In this document: one piece after another, positions 1-5,720 of the stretch | How positions within the stretch are numbered: position 1 is the first letter of the stretch | Layout of the letters: each line of letters begins with the position of its first letter | NCBI GenBank assembly: GCA_018500075.1 | Contig: JAHBAN010000182.1 | Coordinates: forward strand, 1-6,426 | DNA length: 6,426 bases | Direction of reading: 5' to 3' | Source of the DNA: Flavobacteriia bacterium | GTDB lineage: Bacteria; Bacteroidota; Bacteroidia; Flavobacteriales; Flavobacteriaceae | Made by a program: the position numbers and the translations under genes | Notes under the pieces: model-generated | Told to the model about the DNA's origin: nothing | The model's input: only the letters and a program-made list of their open reading frames with translations | Databases searched by the model: none

Positions 1-2
1 CG

Positions 3-638
3 CAGTTTATCCCTTCAACGGCGGCGCGGCGCGGACTTGAAGACCCCTACAACCCTGCAGACGCTCTTGAGCATTCGGCGCAGTATCTGGCCGAGCTGCA
101 GCGCCGCTTTGGCAGTCTCGGGCTGGCGGCGATCGCCTATAACGGCGGGGAGCGGCGCGCGGCGGCTGTGCTTGACGGGCGCGGCGGCCTGGCGCAGGAA
201 ACCGTCGATTATGTCCGTATCCTCACCGGGACGGCGTATCAGAGCTGGCTGAGGAGGCCGCTTCCGGCGCCGGACCTGAGGCTGTCCAAGACCGAGCGGT
301 TTCAGACCGCTTGTCTTTTGCTGGCGCAAACCCGCCGCCTGACGCCGCCGCCCCGCAGCGCGCCAGCGCTCAAGCCCTGGGGGGTGCAACTTGCCTTTGG
401 CACGAGCCTCACGGCAGCCAAGGCGAACTACGCCCGAAAAACGGCGCGCTGTCGGGCGCTGGTGCGAGGGGAGACGGCTGACTATCTGTTTGAAAAAAGC
501 CGCGCCAGCCGGCGCGCGGGATATTATTTTGCCCGCATCGGGCGGGACAGCCAGCAGAGCGCCTGGGGCCTATGTCAGCGGCTCAAGGCCGAGGGCTGTC
601 TTTGTGCGGTCTATCGCACCCCCGGCGCGCCGGGCTAG
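3..638 (+). CDS. Lytic transglycosylase with C-terminal SPOR-like domain (5'-truncated)
   Basis: This is the C-terminal 211 residues of a peptidoglycan lytic transglycosylase, an envelope enzyme that cleaves the MurNAc-GlcNAc bond to form 1,6-anhydro-MurNAc. The frame is open from the left edge. It begins inside the SLT motif that normally reads GLMQ-hydrophobic-x-P-x-TA (seen as QFIPSTAAR, residues 1-9). It continues through DPYNPADAL (14-22) and the AYN motif (45-47, AYNGG where AYNAG is usual), then ETVDYVR (66-72). The catalytic glutamate and signal peptide lie upstream, outside the window. After a linker rich in proline and basic residues (about 84-124), residues 126-205 look like a SPOR-type peptidoglycan-binding fold: WGVQL start, YYFARIG core, then an A-x3-LC...GC-x-C ending. 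An internal GTG at 168 is not a credible start, because the SLT homology lies before it. The gene converges on the YhhN gene and their ends overlap by four bases. The family is fairly sure, the SPOR assignment less so. Confidence 0.85.
   Translation, partial: QFIPSTAARRGLEDPYNPADALEHSAQYLAELQRRFGSLGLAAIAYNGGERRAAAVLDGRGGLAQETVDYVRILTGTAYQSWLRRPLPAPDLRLSKTERFQTACLLLAQTRRLTPPPRSAPALKPWGVQLAFGTSLTAAKANYARKTARCRALVRGETADYLFEKSRASRRAGYYFARIGRDSQQSAWGLCQRLKAEGCLCAVYRTPGAPG
621..634. repeat. 14-bp perfect palindrome at the convergent gene ends
   Basis: CCCGGCGCGCCGGG is perfectly self-complementary and lies inside the last codons of the transglycosylase, directly before the shared stop. A transcript could fold it as a five-pair GC stem with a CGCG loop. 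No T-run follows on either strand, so it is not a typical intrinsic terminator. It may simply reflect GC-rich coding sequence. Confidence 0.4.
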
Positions 639-1300
639 GCGACTGTAAAGGCGAGCAAAAACAGGGCTTGGGCCAGCCAATAGCTGCTCCAGACCAGATA
701 GGGCGTAACGCGGCGCAGCTTGTGCGCTTGGGACAGCACAAACATCTCTTGCGCCAGAATGAAATCAGACAGGATAAAGAGCAGCGCGGCCGGCAAGACC
801 AGCGCCAGCGCGCCCACAGGCGGCAGCGCCATGGCGAGACAGCCCATTGTGACGATCACAGGGACATAGGGCAGCGCCGCCCAGCGCAGCGGCCCGGCTT
901 TTTGAAACAACAGATAGAGCATGACGAGGCCAAGCAACACAAGTGCCGCCGCCAAAGGCCAGCCGTCGGCGACACGCTGAAGATCGGCGCCCGGAGAGAG
1001 CATAAACAGCGCGGCATAGGACAGATGACCAAAGCCGAACGCCCCGATTCCGGAGACCATGTTTTCTGTGCCCGGACGGGACAGAAAGAAATCCCCCATA
1101 GCGCAGGCCAGCAGCGCGACGGCAAGCAGCATCATATTTGAGAGCTGAAAGGCGACCAGCGCCAAGAGGGCAACCGAGGCCGTCTTGAGCACTGTTTTCA
1201 ACCAAGAGGCCCCGTCACGCCCGCAAATTGCGAGATAGCACAGCGCAAGAAACGCAGCCGCAAGCCCGAAAAGCGTCGCGTCTGTGGGCCAGCCTTGCAT
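635..1300 (-). CDS. YhhN family membrane protein (lysoplasmalogenase-like)
   Basis: A 221-residue, very hydrophobic protein with about seven to eight membrane segments. It fits the YhhN/TMEM86 family, whose characterised members hydrolyse the vinyl-ether bond of lysoplasmalogen to a fatty aldehyde and a glycerophospho-base in the membrane. Family-like features are LLACAMGDFFL (63-73, with the conserved GD at 69-70), GAFGFGHLSY (86-95, with the conserved H92), and FILSDFILAQEMFVL (175-189, with SD at 178-179). The start is ATG at 1300. A longer in-frame version from 1423 exists but its extra 41 residues are the shadow of the upstream gene. ATG 1300 overlaps the fdhB stop (TAATG), and GAGGAG (1306-1311) sits five bases before it, so translation is probably coupled to fdhB. 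The physiological substrate in this organism is unknown, since bacterial members are assigned mostly by homology. The 3' end overlaps the convergent transglycosylase gene by four bases. Confidence 0.88.
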   Translation of the reverse strand: MQGWPTDATLFGLAAAFLALCYLAICGRDGASWLKTVLKTASVALLALVAFQLSNMMLLAVALLACAMGDFFLSRPGTENMVSGIGAFGFGHLSYAALFMLSPGADLQRVADGWPLAAALVLLGLVMLYLLFQKAGPLRWAALPYVPVIVTMGCLAMALPPVGALALVLPAALLFILSDFILAQEMFVLSQAHKLRRVTPYLVWSSYWLAQALFLLAFTVA

Positions 1301-2985
1301 TATATCTCCTCGGGGAAATGCTTGATCGTCAGCCTGATCGGGTTTGGCGCGGCCTGTCCCAGCCCGCAGATCGAGGCGTCGACCATCGCCGTTGAAAGCT
1401 CTTCCAGAAGCGCGGTATCCCACGTGTCGGCTTGCATGAGCTTGACCGCTTTTTCACACCCGACCCGGCACGGGGTGCATTGGCCGCAGCTTTCATCCTC
1501 AAAGAAGCGCAGCATATTGAGCGCCGCGTCGCGGGCGCTGTCTTTGTCAGACAGAACCACGACCGCAGCCGAGCCGATGAAAGAGCCATGTGGCTGAAGC
1601 GTGTCAAAATCAAGCGGGATATCATTCATATGGGCCGGCAAGATGCCCGAGGATGGCCCGCCCGGCTGATAGGCTTTGAGGCTGTGGCCTGCGAGCATTC
1701 CGCCCGCCGCCTCGATCACATCGAGGATGGTGGAGCCGGCCGGCAGCAGATGCACGCCCGGGTTTTGGACACGGCCCGAGACCGAATAGGAGCGCAGCCC
1801 CTTGCGGCCATTTTTCTCAACCGAATTGAGGAGGTCCGGCCCGTCTCTCACGATTTTGCTGACCCAGTAGAGAGTCTCGACATTGTGCACCAGCGTCGGG
1901 CGATTGAAGATCCCGACCTGCGCCACAAAGGGCGGGCGGTGACGCGGCTCGCCGCGTTTGCCTTCGATGCTTTCGATCATCGCGCTTTCTTCGCCGCAGA
2001 TATAGGCCCCCGCGCCGCGGCGCAGGTCGATATAGCCTTTATCCACAAGACCTGCGTCTTCCAGAGCCTTGATTTCACGGCGCAAAATCTCGAGAACCGC
2101 CGGGTATTCATCGCGCATATAGATAAAGCAGGTTTCGGCCTCGACGGCCCATGCCGCAATCAGCATTCCTTCAAGAAAAACATGAGGCGTGCGCTCTAAG
2201 TAGTAGCGATCCTTGAAGGTTCCGGGTTCGCCCTCGTCGCCGTTCACGGCCAGATATCGCGGGCCGTCATTCATGCGCACAAAGCCCCATTTCTTGCCCG
2301 ACGGGAAGCCCGCACCGCCAAGCCCGCGCAGGCCGGAGGCGAGAACCTGCTCCTGCACCGCCTCCCAATCGCCGGTGCTGCGCAAGTCGATCAACCGGGC
2401 ATAGCCGCCCGCGGCCTGATAGGCGGCCAAGGCTTCATACTCGGGCAGATGCGTGTGGGTGTCATTTGCGGCAATGGCGGCCTTGGCTTTCTCGACTGTG
2501 GCATGGTCGATATGGTTGTGGCCGATTTCAAGCACCGGCGCGGTGTCGCAGCGACCCATGCAGGGCGCGCGCAGCACGCGCACCTCGCTCGGGTCCATGC
2601 CGTCCTGAAGCGCCGACTTGAGGGCCTGCGCCCCCGCAAGCTCGCAAGACAGGGAATCGCAGACACGGATCGTCAGCGCTGGCGGCGGCGTTTCGCCTTC
2701 CTTGACCACATCAAAATGCGCATAAAAACTTGCGACCTCATAGATTTCGGCCATCGACATCCGCATTTCTTCGCCCAAGGCGCGCAGATGGGCGGCAGAC
2801 AGATGCCCGAAGGCATCCTGAATTTTGTGCAGATGCTCGATCAGCAAGTCACGGCGGCGCGGCGCGTCGGCCAACAGGGCTTTGACCTCGTCCCAAGCCG
2901 TATCATCAAGCTGTCGGCCCTTGGGGGTGTGACGCCCCTTCCCCTTGCCTGACTTCCAGACACCTTTGCGTTCATCCAGGCCCAT
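1300..2985 (-). CDS. fdhB: NAD-dependent formate dehydrogenase beta subunit, NuoE-NuoF fusion
   Basis: A 561-residue cytoplasmic flavo-iron-sulfur protein that would carry electrons between a formate dehydrogenase alpha subunit and NAD+. After a basic N-terminal extension (about 1-28) comes a NuoE-like thioredoxin-fold domain (about 29-175) with all four [2Fe-2S] cysteines: CDSLSC (C109, C114) and CMGRC (C142, C146). A NuoF-like domain follows (about 195-561). GLRGLGGAGFPSGKKW (218-233) and NGDEGEPGTFKDR (248-260) form the FMN/NADH site, and GAGAYICGEESAMIES (324-339) and RPPFVAQVG (350-358) are also present. The [4Fe-4S] ligands are C500, C503 and C506 in SCGQCTPCR, plus C540 in ASICGLGQ. 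Length and domain order match the fused Fdh1B type of methylotrophs, not the separate FdsG/FdsB arrangement. AGGAG (2993-2997) lies seven bases before ATG 2985. No alpha subunit is adjacent, which is unusual. A HoxF-like hydrogenase subunit is the main alternative, but no hydrogenase gene is present. Confidence 0.88.
   Translation of the reverse strand: MGLDERKGVWKSGKGKGRHTPKGRQLDDTAWDEVKALLADAPRRRDLLIEHLHKIQDAFGHLSAAHLRALGEEMRMSMAEIYEVASFYAHFDVVKEGETPPPALTIRVCDSLSCELAGAQALKSALQDGMDPSEVRVLRAPCMGRCDTAPVLEIGHNHIDHATVEKAKAAIAANDTHTHLPEYEALAAYQAAGGYARLIDLRSTGDWEAVQEQVLASGLRGLGGAGFPSGKKWGFVRMNDGPRYLAVNGDEGEPGTFKDRYYLERTPHVFLEGMLIAAWAVEAETCFIYMRDEYPAVLEILRREIKALEDAGLVDKGYIDLRRGAGAYICGEESAMIESIEGKRGEPRHRPPFVAQVGIFNRPTLVHNVETLYWVSKIVRDGPDLLNSVEKNGRKGLRSYSVSGRVQNPGVHLLPAGSTILDVIEAAGGMLAGHSLKAYQPGGPSSGILPAHMNDIPLDFDTLQPHGSFIGSAAVVVLSDKDSARDAALNMLRFFEDESCGQCTPCRVGCEKAVKLMQADTWDTALLEELSTAMVDASICGLGQAAPNPIRLTIKHFPEEI
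1306..1311 (-). promoter_or_regulatory. Ribosome binding site for the YhhN gene, inside the fdhB 3' end
   Basis: On the minus strand GAGGAG is followed by five bases and then ATG at 1300. It lies inside the last codons of fdhB. With the TAATG overlap it favours ATG 1300 as the real start and suggests termination-reinitiation. Confidence 0.7.
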
Positions 2986-2992
2986 GAGAGCG

Positions 2993-2997
2993 CTCCT
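2993..2997 (-). promoter_or_regulatory. Ribosome binding site for fdhB
   Basis: AGGAG on the minus strand, seven bases before the ATG at 2985. It supports this start and so the basic N-terminal extension of the protein. Confidence 0.65.
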
Positions 2998-3006
2998 GTT
3001 TTGCGT

Positions 3007-3038
3007 TTGAAGCGAACCTAATTGCGCCCCGCTTTCAA
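3007..3038. repeat. Imperfect inverted repeat in the fdhB leader
   Basis: TTGAAGCG (3007-3014) pairs with CGCTTTCAA (3030-3038) with one bulged T, leaving a 15-base spacer. It sits 22-53 bases upstream of fdhB in the divergent gap. It could be an operator or a leader hairpin. I recognise no known regulator site, and chance is possible. Confidence 0.3.
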
Positions 3039-3145
3039 GGCGAGGCCAAAAACGACCTAAGGCGCTCTATTCGCGTTCGTCGGGCCAAAACTCTGCGCAT
3101 TTCTGCCCAAATCTGACCACAGTGGCCCGCTAACATGGCGGCGTG

Positions 3146-3150
3146 AGGGG
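3146..3150 (+). promoter_or_regulatory. Ribosome binding site choosing ATG 3158 for the alkB-like gene
   Basis: AGGGG lies seven bases before ATG 3158. The alternative GTG at 3143 would place this sequence inside the coding region and has no comparable site in front of it, so ATG 3158 is preferred. Confidence 0.6.
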
Positions 3151-3157
3151 TTTGGCT

Positions 3158-4189
3158 ATGATTTACTTCGCTTGTGCAACGCTGGCGCATATCGCGCTTT
3201 TGGGATTGGCGGCCAGTTATGGCGGCGGCTTTATCTGGGCTGCGCTGCTCTATATCACGCTGTTTACAGCCGCGCTTGACCGCTTTGTGCCCCATATCCT
3301 GCCAGAAATGCCCGAGGGAGCCGAGTTTCCGACCGGCGCGCGGCTTTCGGTTTTGCTGGGCGGGCTGCACTTCGGGCTACTGTTTCTGGGGGTCTTTAGC
3401 CTTGTGCGGGGGGCGCATAGCCTTCCCGAAGCGCTCGGGCTTTTTGTGGGGTTTGCGCTGTTTTTCGGGCAGGTCTCACACCCCAATGCGCATGAGCTGA
3501 TCCACCGCAAAGAGCGTTTTGCGCGCCGCCTTGGCCGCTGGGTCTATGCGTCTTTTCTGATGGGGCATCACGCCTCGGCGCACGTGTTGATTCATCATGT
3601 GCACGTCGGCAGCCAGGCAGACCCGAACACCGCCCCGCGCGGCATGGGGTTTTATCGCTTTTTTATAAAAGCCTGGATTGCATCCTACACAGCGGGGTTT
3701 CAAAGCGAAGCGGCCCGGCTGGCGCGGGCGGGCCGGCCCGCAAGAACACATCCCTACCTGAGCGATGCGCTGATCGGCTGTGGCTTTTTGCTGGCCAGCT
3801 ACGCCCTTGGCGGCGGTCTTGGCCTCGGGGTTTATGTCGGGTTTGCCCTCTATGCGCAGGTGCAAATTCTGCTGGCCGATTATGTGCAACATTACGGGCT
3901 GAGCCGTAGGCGCCTCGGCGGGGAGCGCTACGAGCCGGTGAGTGAGGCGCATTCCTGGAACTCGCCCCACTGGTTTTCTTCTGCGCTGACCCTGAATGCG
4001 CCGCGGCACTCCGACCACCATATGCACCCGCAAAGGCCCTACCCCGCCTTGCGCCTCAGCCCGCAAACCATGCCGATCCTGCCCCATTCCTTGCCGGTCA
4101 TGGCGGTGATTGCGCTCTATCCGCCGCTGTATCGAAAGGTCATGGCGCGCACGATAGGACACTTGCAAGAGACGAATAAGACGTCATAG
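3158..4189 (+). CDS. AlkB-type alkane 1-monooxygenase-like membrane di-iron hydroxylase
   Basis: A 343-residue integral membrane protein of the AlkB family. These enzymes hydroxylate the terminal methyl of alkanes or similar chains using O2 and electrons from rubredoxin. All nine histidines expected as di-iron ligands are visible: HELIH (H112, H116), H142-x3-HH (H146, H147), H245 in DYVQHYGL, and RHSDHH (H284, H287, H288). Spacings are close to those of AlkB. NSPHWFSSALTLNAPRHSDHH matches the family's third box region. Hydrophobic segments lie near 2-20, 24-40, 66-84, 91-108, 203-218, 220-240 and 309-322. Oddities are that the second box has AH where EH-x2-GHH is usual (A141; I145 in place of G), that HVG-x-QADPNTAP follows where VATPEDPAS is common, and that the protein is about 60 residues shorter than Pseudomonas AlkB. 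No rubredoxin or rubredoxin reductase gene is nearby, so the substrate is open. The secreted-protein gene begins 9 bp downstream and is probably cotranscribed. Confidence 0.85.
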   Translation: MIYFACATLAHIALLGLAASYGGGFIWAALLYITLFTAALDRFVPHILPEMPEGAEFPTGARLSVLLGGLHFGLLFLGVFSLVRGAHSLPEALGLFVGFALFFGQVSHPNAHELIHRKERFARRLGRWVYASFLMGHHASAHVLIHHVHVGSQADPNTAPRGMGFYRFFIKAWIASYTAGFQSEAARLARAGRPARTHPYLSDALIGCGFLLASYALGGGLGLGVYVGFALYAQVQILLADYVQHYGLSRRRLGGERYEPVSEAHSWNSPHWFSSALTLNAPRHSDHHMHPQRPYPALRLSPQTMPILPHSLPVMAVIALYPPLYRKVMARTIGHLQETNKTS

Positions 4190-4198
4190 GCTCGGCCT

Positions 4199-4597
4199 AT
4201 GGGACGCCTTTTATGCCTTCTTGTTGCCCTCGCCGGCCCTGTCACTGCCCAAGAGCGGCTTTCGGCAGAGGCGTTTGATGCCTTTACCCGCGGCCAGACG
4301 TTTTATTACGGATATGACGAGGAGCCGTATGGCGCGGAGGAATACCGCGAGGACCGCCGCGTGCGCTGGTCGTTTTTAAACGGCGAGTGCAAAGAGGGAT
4401 ATTGGTATGAGACCGCGGAGCGGCTGATTTGTTTTGTGTATGAAGACCGCCCCGACACGCCGCAATGCTGGGCCTTTTATAACGAGGCCGGAAAGCTGCG
4501 CGCCACCTTCGAAAACGGGGCACAAGCCGCGCCGCTCTATCAAATTGAAAAAAGCGAAACACCAATGCTCTGCACGGGGCCGCAAATCGGCGTTTAG
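4199..4597 (+). CDS. Small secreted cysteine-containing protein of unknown function
   Basis: 132 residues. The N-terminus is a short signal peptide: a basic residue at R3, a hydrophobic core at about 4-13, and a likely signal peptidase I site after VTA (A17), before QERLSAEAF. The mature part (about 115 residues) is acidic and aromatic, with no membrane segment and four cysteines (C64, C78, C90, C125) that could form two disulfides in the periplasm. Recognisable blocks are LSAEAFDAFTRGQTF (21-35), EEPYGAEEY (41-49), RRVRWSF (53-59), GYWYE (67-71), ICFVYED (77-83) and QCWAFY (89-94). These resemble conserved hypothetical proteins of Rhodobacterales, but I cannot name a function. ATG 4199 lies 9 bp after the alkB-like stop, with only a weak TAGG (4187-4190) as ribosome site overlapping that stop, so translation may depend on the upstream gene. 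Its stop overlaps the convergent SseB-family gene by four bases. Confidence 0.75.
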   Translation: MGRLLCLLVALAGPVTAQERLSAEAFDAFTRGQTFYYGYDEEPYGAEEYREDRRVRWSFLNGECKEGYWYETAERLICFVYEDRPDTPQCWAFYNEAGKLRATFENGAQAAPLYQIEKSETPMLCTGPQIGV

Positions 4598-5388
4598 CGC
4601 AGCTTGGGCGGCGCTGACGGATCCCGCCCCGGCGCGGCGGGCGTTTGAAGGCTTGGCGTGGCGGGCACGGGCACATCAAAGCGCAGCCCTGCACGGGCGA
4701 ACTGGTCGCGCAAGGCTTCGCTGTCATTGAAGAAGGCCACATCGAGGCTTGTGTCTTCAAGCCCGGAAAACACCAAAGCCTCGCTTGCGGCCTTGGCCAA
4801 AGGGGCTTGGGCAGGCTCTTTCGCCCCGAGGATCGCAAGCATCATGCCACCCTCCTCTTTGGCCACCAGATAGGCCACATTGGCCAGACCCGCTGCCCGG
4901 CTCAGCTTGGCATCCAGCGCATGGAGCAATACCTCGGGGATGTCAGGGCTTTTGAGGGCTGCAAGCCCGCCCTTGCGCTTGGCCGCGGGGGCCGCCTCCT
5001 GCGGGGCGGCCTTGAGCGTGTCACACATCCAGACCATCGCCTCGGCGGGCAGCATAATCGAGGAGGGCGCCACTTCGAGATTGAGCGCAAGCCCTGCGCC
5101 TTCTGTTGCGAGCATTTGCGCCATGATCCGCCCCGAGAGCGCCGCATAGGGCGCCGGCCCGCCCGTAAACGCCGACAGGCGCGCCGCAGAATCAAAGCCC
5201 AGAACAAGCCGTTCGCCCTCGACCTCGACAATCTGCGGCTCGATCATTTCGGCCTTCGGCTCGGCTTCGAGCAGCAAAAACACCTCGATATCGGCCAAAA
5301 TCGAGTAAAAGCTCATCCGCAGCTGCACATCCTCGGGATTTTGCATCATGGCCGCGTGGGCTGTGTCCAGGAGTGTCTTTTCGCTCAT
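4594..5388 (-). CDS. SseB family protein
   Basis: A 264-residue soluble protein with no signal peptide. Residues 4-125 resemble the SseB N-terminal domain, as in Rhodobacterales SseB-family proteins: LDTAHAAMMQNPED (7-20), FYSILADIEVFLLLE (27-41), LGFDSAARLSAFTG (63-76), PAPYAALSGR (78-87) and LALNLEVAPSSIMLP (100-114). An Ala/Lys-rich linker (about 127-148) leads to a second alpha/beta region (about 150-240) with PEVLLHALDAKLSRAAGLANVAYL starting at 151 and SLDVAFFNDSE at 214-224. The tail (242-264) is proline-rich and probably disordered. E. coli SseB is named for enhanced serine sensitivity; the biochemical role is not established. ATG 5388 is preferred over the in-frame ATG at 5400 because GAGG (5395-5398) stands six bases before it and the family starts at this MSE-type N-terminus. 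The gene appears to be a single-gene unit, divergent from the exporter ATPase. Confidence 0.8.
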   Translation of the reverse strand: MSEKTLLDTAHAAMMQNPEDVQLRMSFYSILADIEVFLLLEAEPKAEMIEPQIVEVEGERLVLGFDSAARLSAFTGGPAPYAALSGRIMAQMLATEGAGLALNLEVAPSSIMLPAEAMVWMCDTLKAAPQEAAPAAKRKGGLAALKSPDIPEVLLHALDAKLSRAAGLANVAYLVAKEEGGMMLAILGAKEPAQAPLAKAASEALVFSGLEDTSLDVAFFNDSEALRDQFARAGLRFDVPVPATPSLQTPAAPGRDPSAPPKLR

Positions 5389-5394
5389 GCAGAA

Positions 5395-5398
5395 CCTC
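5395..5398 (-). promoter_or_regulatory. Ribosome binding site choosing ATG 5388 for the SseB-family gene
   Basis: GAGG on the minus strand is six bases from ATG 5388. The upstream ATG at 5400 overlaps this element and has no purine-rich site of its own. Confidence 0.55.
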
Positions 5399-5532
5399 AT
5401 TTAGCGCCGAACGGTCCGCAGCCCGGCAGCAAACCCGCGTTGTCTCTTTGCCCTCACGTATTGCGCCAGGGTCTGTGCGGCAAGCGAAAACAGGACAAAC
5501 CGCGCCAAAGCGGCGCCCCCTTTCGCGCGGCC

Positions 5533-5544
5533 TGCGGGCCCGCA
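5533..5544. repeat. 12-bp perfect palindrome
   Basis: TGCGGGCCCGCA is a perfect dyad in the GC-rich half of the divergent gap. It could be a regulator site or a chance product of local GC content. There is no T-run after it, so it is not a terminator. Confidence 0.3.
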
Positions 5545-5643
5545 CAAGCACGATCGGGGCCATTCGGCAGGTTTTGGCTGTTTTCAACACAGGCGTCTTA
5601 TTTTTGCCCAAAACAACTGTATACTCATACGAAACAATAAAAC

Positions 5644-5700
5644 GGCAGCCTTGGGCCAATACACTTCGTCTTAGTAAAATAGGGTTACACCCAAGGTGCC
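5644..5700. repeat. Inverted repeat bracketing the possible promoter
   Basis: GGCAGCCTTGGG (5644-5655) and CCCAAGGTGCC (5690-5700) are complementary except for one unpaired G (5648), with a 34-base spacer. The core CCTTGGG/CCCAAGG is exact. The left arm overlaps the possible -35 and the right arm lies at the expected transcription start. This fits an operator bound by a dimer or by looping. Alternatively, a transcript starting further upstream would form a long-loop hairpin just before the ribosome site. Confidence 0.45.
5651..5680 (+). promoter_or_regulatory. Possible sigma70-type promoter of the exporter ATPase gene
   Basis: TTGGGC (5651-5656) and TAAAAT (5675-5680) are separated by 18 bases. 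The -10 matches the consensus at five of six positions, the -35 at three. Initiation near 5687 would give a leader of about 34 bases. A second possible -10, TATACT (5620-5625), lacks a good -35. Confidence 0.35.
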
Positions 5701-5711
5701 AGATAAGAAAC

Positions 5712-5715
5712 GGAG
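5712..5715 (+). promoter_or_regulatory. Ribosome binding site for the exporter ATPase
   Basis: GGAG is five bases before ATG 5721. It supports this start over the much longer in-frame extension that runs back to 5373. Confidence 0.6.
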
Positions 5716-5720
5716 CGGGC

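Larger units (their letters stand above)
2986..3157. promoter_or_regulatory. Divergent intergenic region between fdhB and the alkB-like gene
   Basis: These 172 bases must hold the promoters of both the minus-strand fdhB operon and the plus-strand alkB-like gene. I could not find a convincing -35/-10 pair on either strand. Visible elements are the inverted repeat nearest fdhB and the two ribosome binding sites. A shared regulator is possible but not shown. Confidence 0.45.
5389..5720. other. 332-bp divergent intergenic region
   Basis: No gene is supported here. Open frames cross it, but their translations are rich in Arg/Ser/Pro without family resemblance. The SseB-proximal half (5389-5570) is GC-rich and holds a 12-bp palindrome. 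The half near the exporter ATPase (about 5575-5710) is distinctly AT-richer, with runs such as TTATTTTT (5598-5605) and GTATACTCATAC (5619-5630), as expected for a promoter region. It also holds the promoter-like element and inverted repeat listed separately. No tRNA or riboswitch was recognised. Confidence 0.6.

Noticed and set aside
1301..1423. Longer start of the YhhN protein at 1423
   Set aside because: The extra 41 residues are hydrophilic and read the fdhB 3' end in another frame, while ATG 1300 has a strong ribosome site and begins the membrane protein.
1432..2199. 255-residue plus-strand open frame opposite fdhB
   Set aside because: It is antisense to the well-supported NuoF domain, has no recognisable motif, and is explained by the high-GC codon pattern of the real gene.
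3476..4168. 230-residue minus-strand open frame opposite the AlkB-like gene
   Set aside because: The plus strand carries all nine diagnostic histidines in frame, while this frame shows only Arg/Gln/Pro-rich shadow sequence.
4596..4615. AGCGC/GCGCT stem at the second convergent junction as a terminator
   Set aside because: Five base pairs with a ten-base loop and no T-run on either strand is within what chance gives in GC-rich DNA.
5604..5625. TTGCCC...TATACT as a promoter
   Set aside because: The -10 is good, but the spacing of ten bases is far too short for these two boxes to work together, and no better -35 stands at 16-18 bases.
4645..5640. 331-residue plus-strand open frame opposite the SseB-family gene
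   Set aside because: Its His/Gly/Arg/Gln-rich translation is typical of an antisense shadow. It has no family resemblance and runs through the divergent promoter region.
5373..5720. N-terminal extension of the exporter ATPase back to 5373
   Set aside because: The extra 116 residues show no family resemblance, overlap the SseB-family start on the other strand, and a good GGAG site precedes ATG 5721 where the ABC homology begins.
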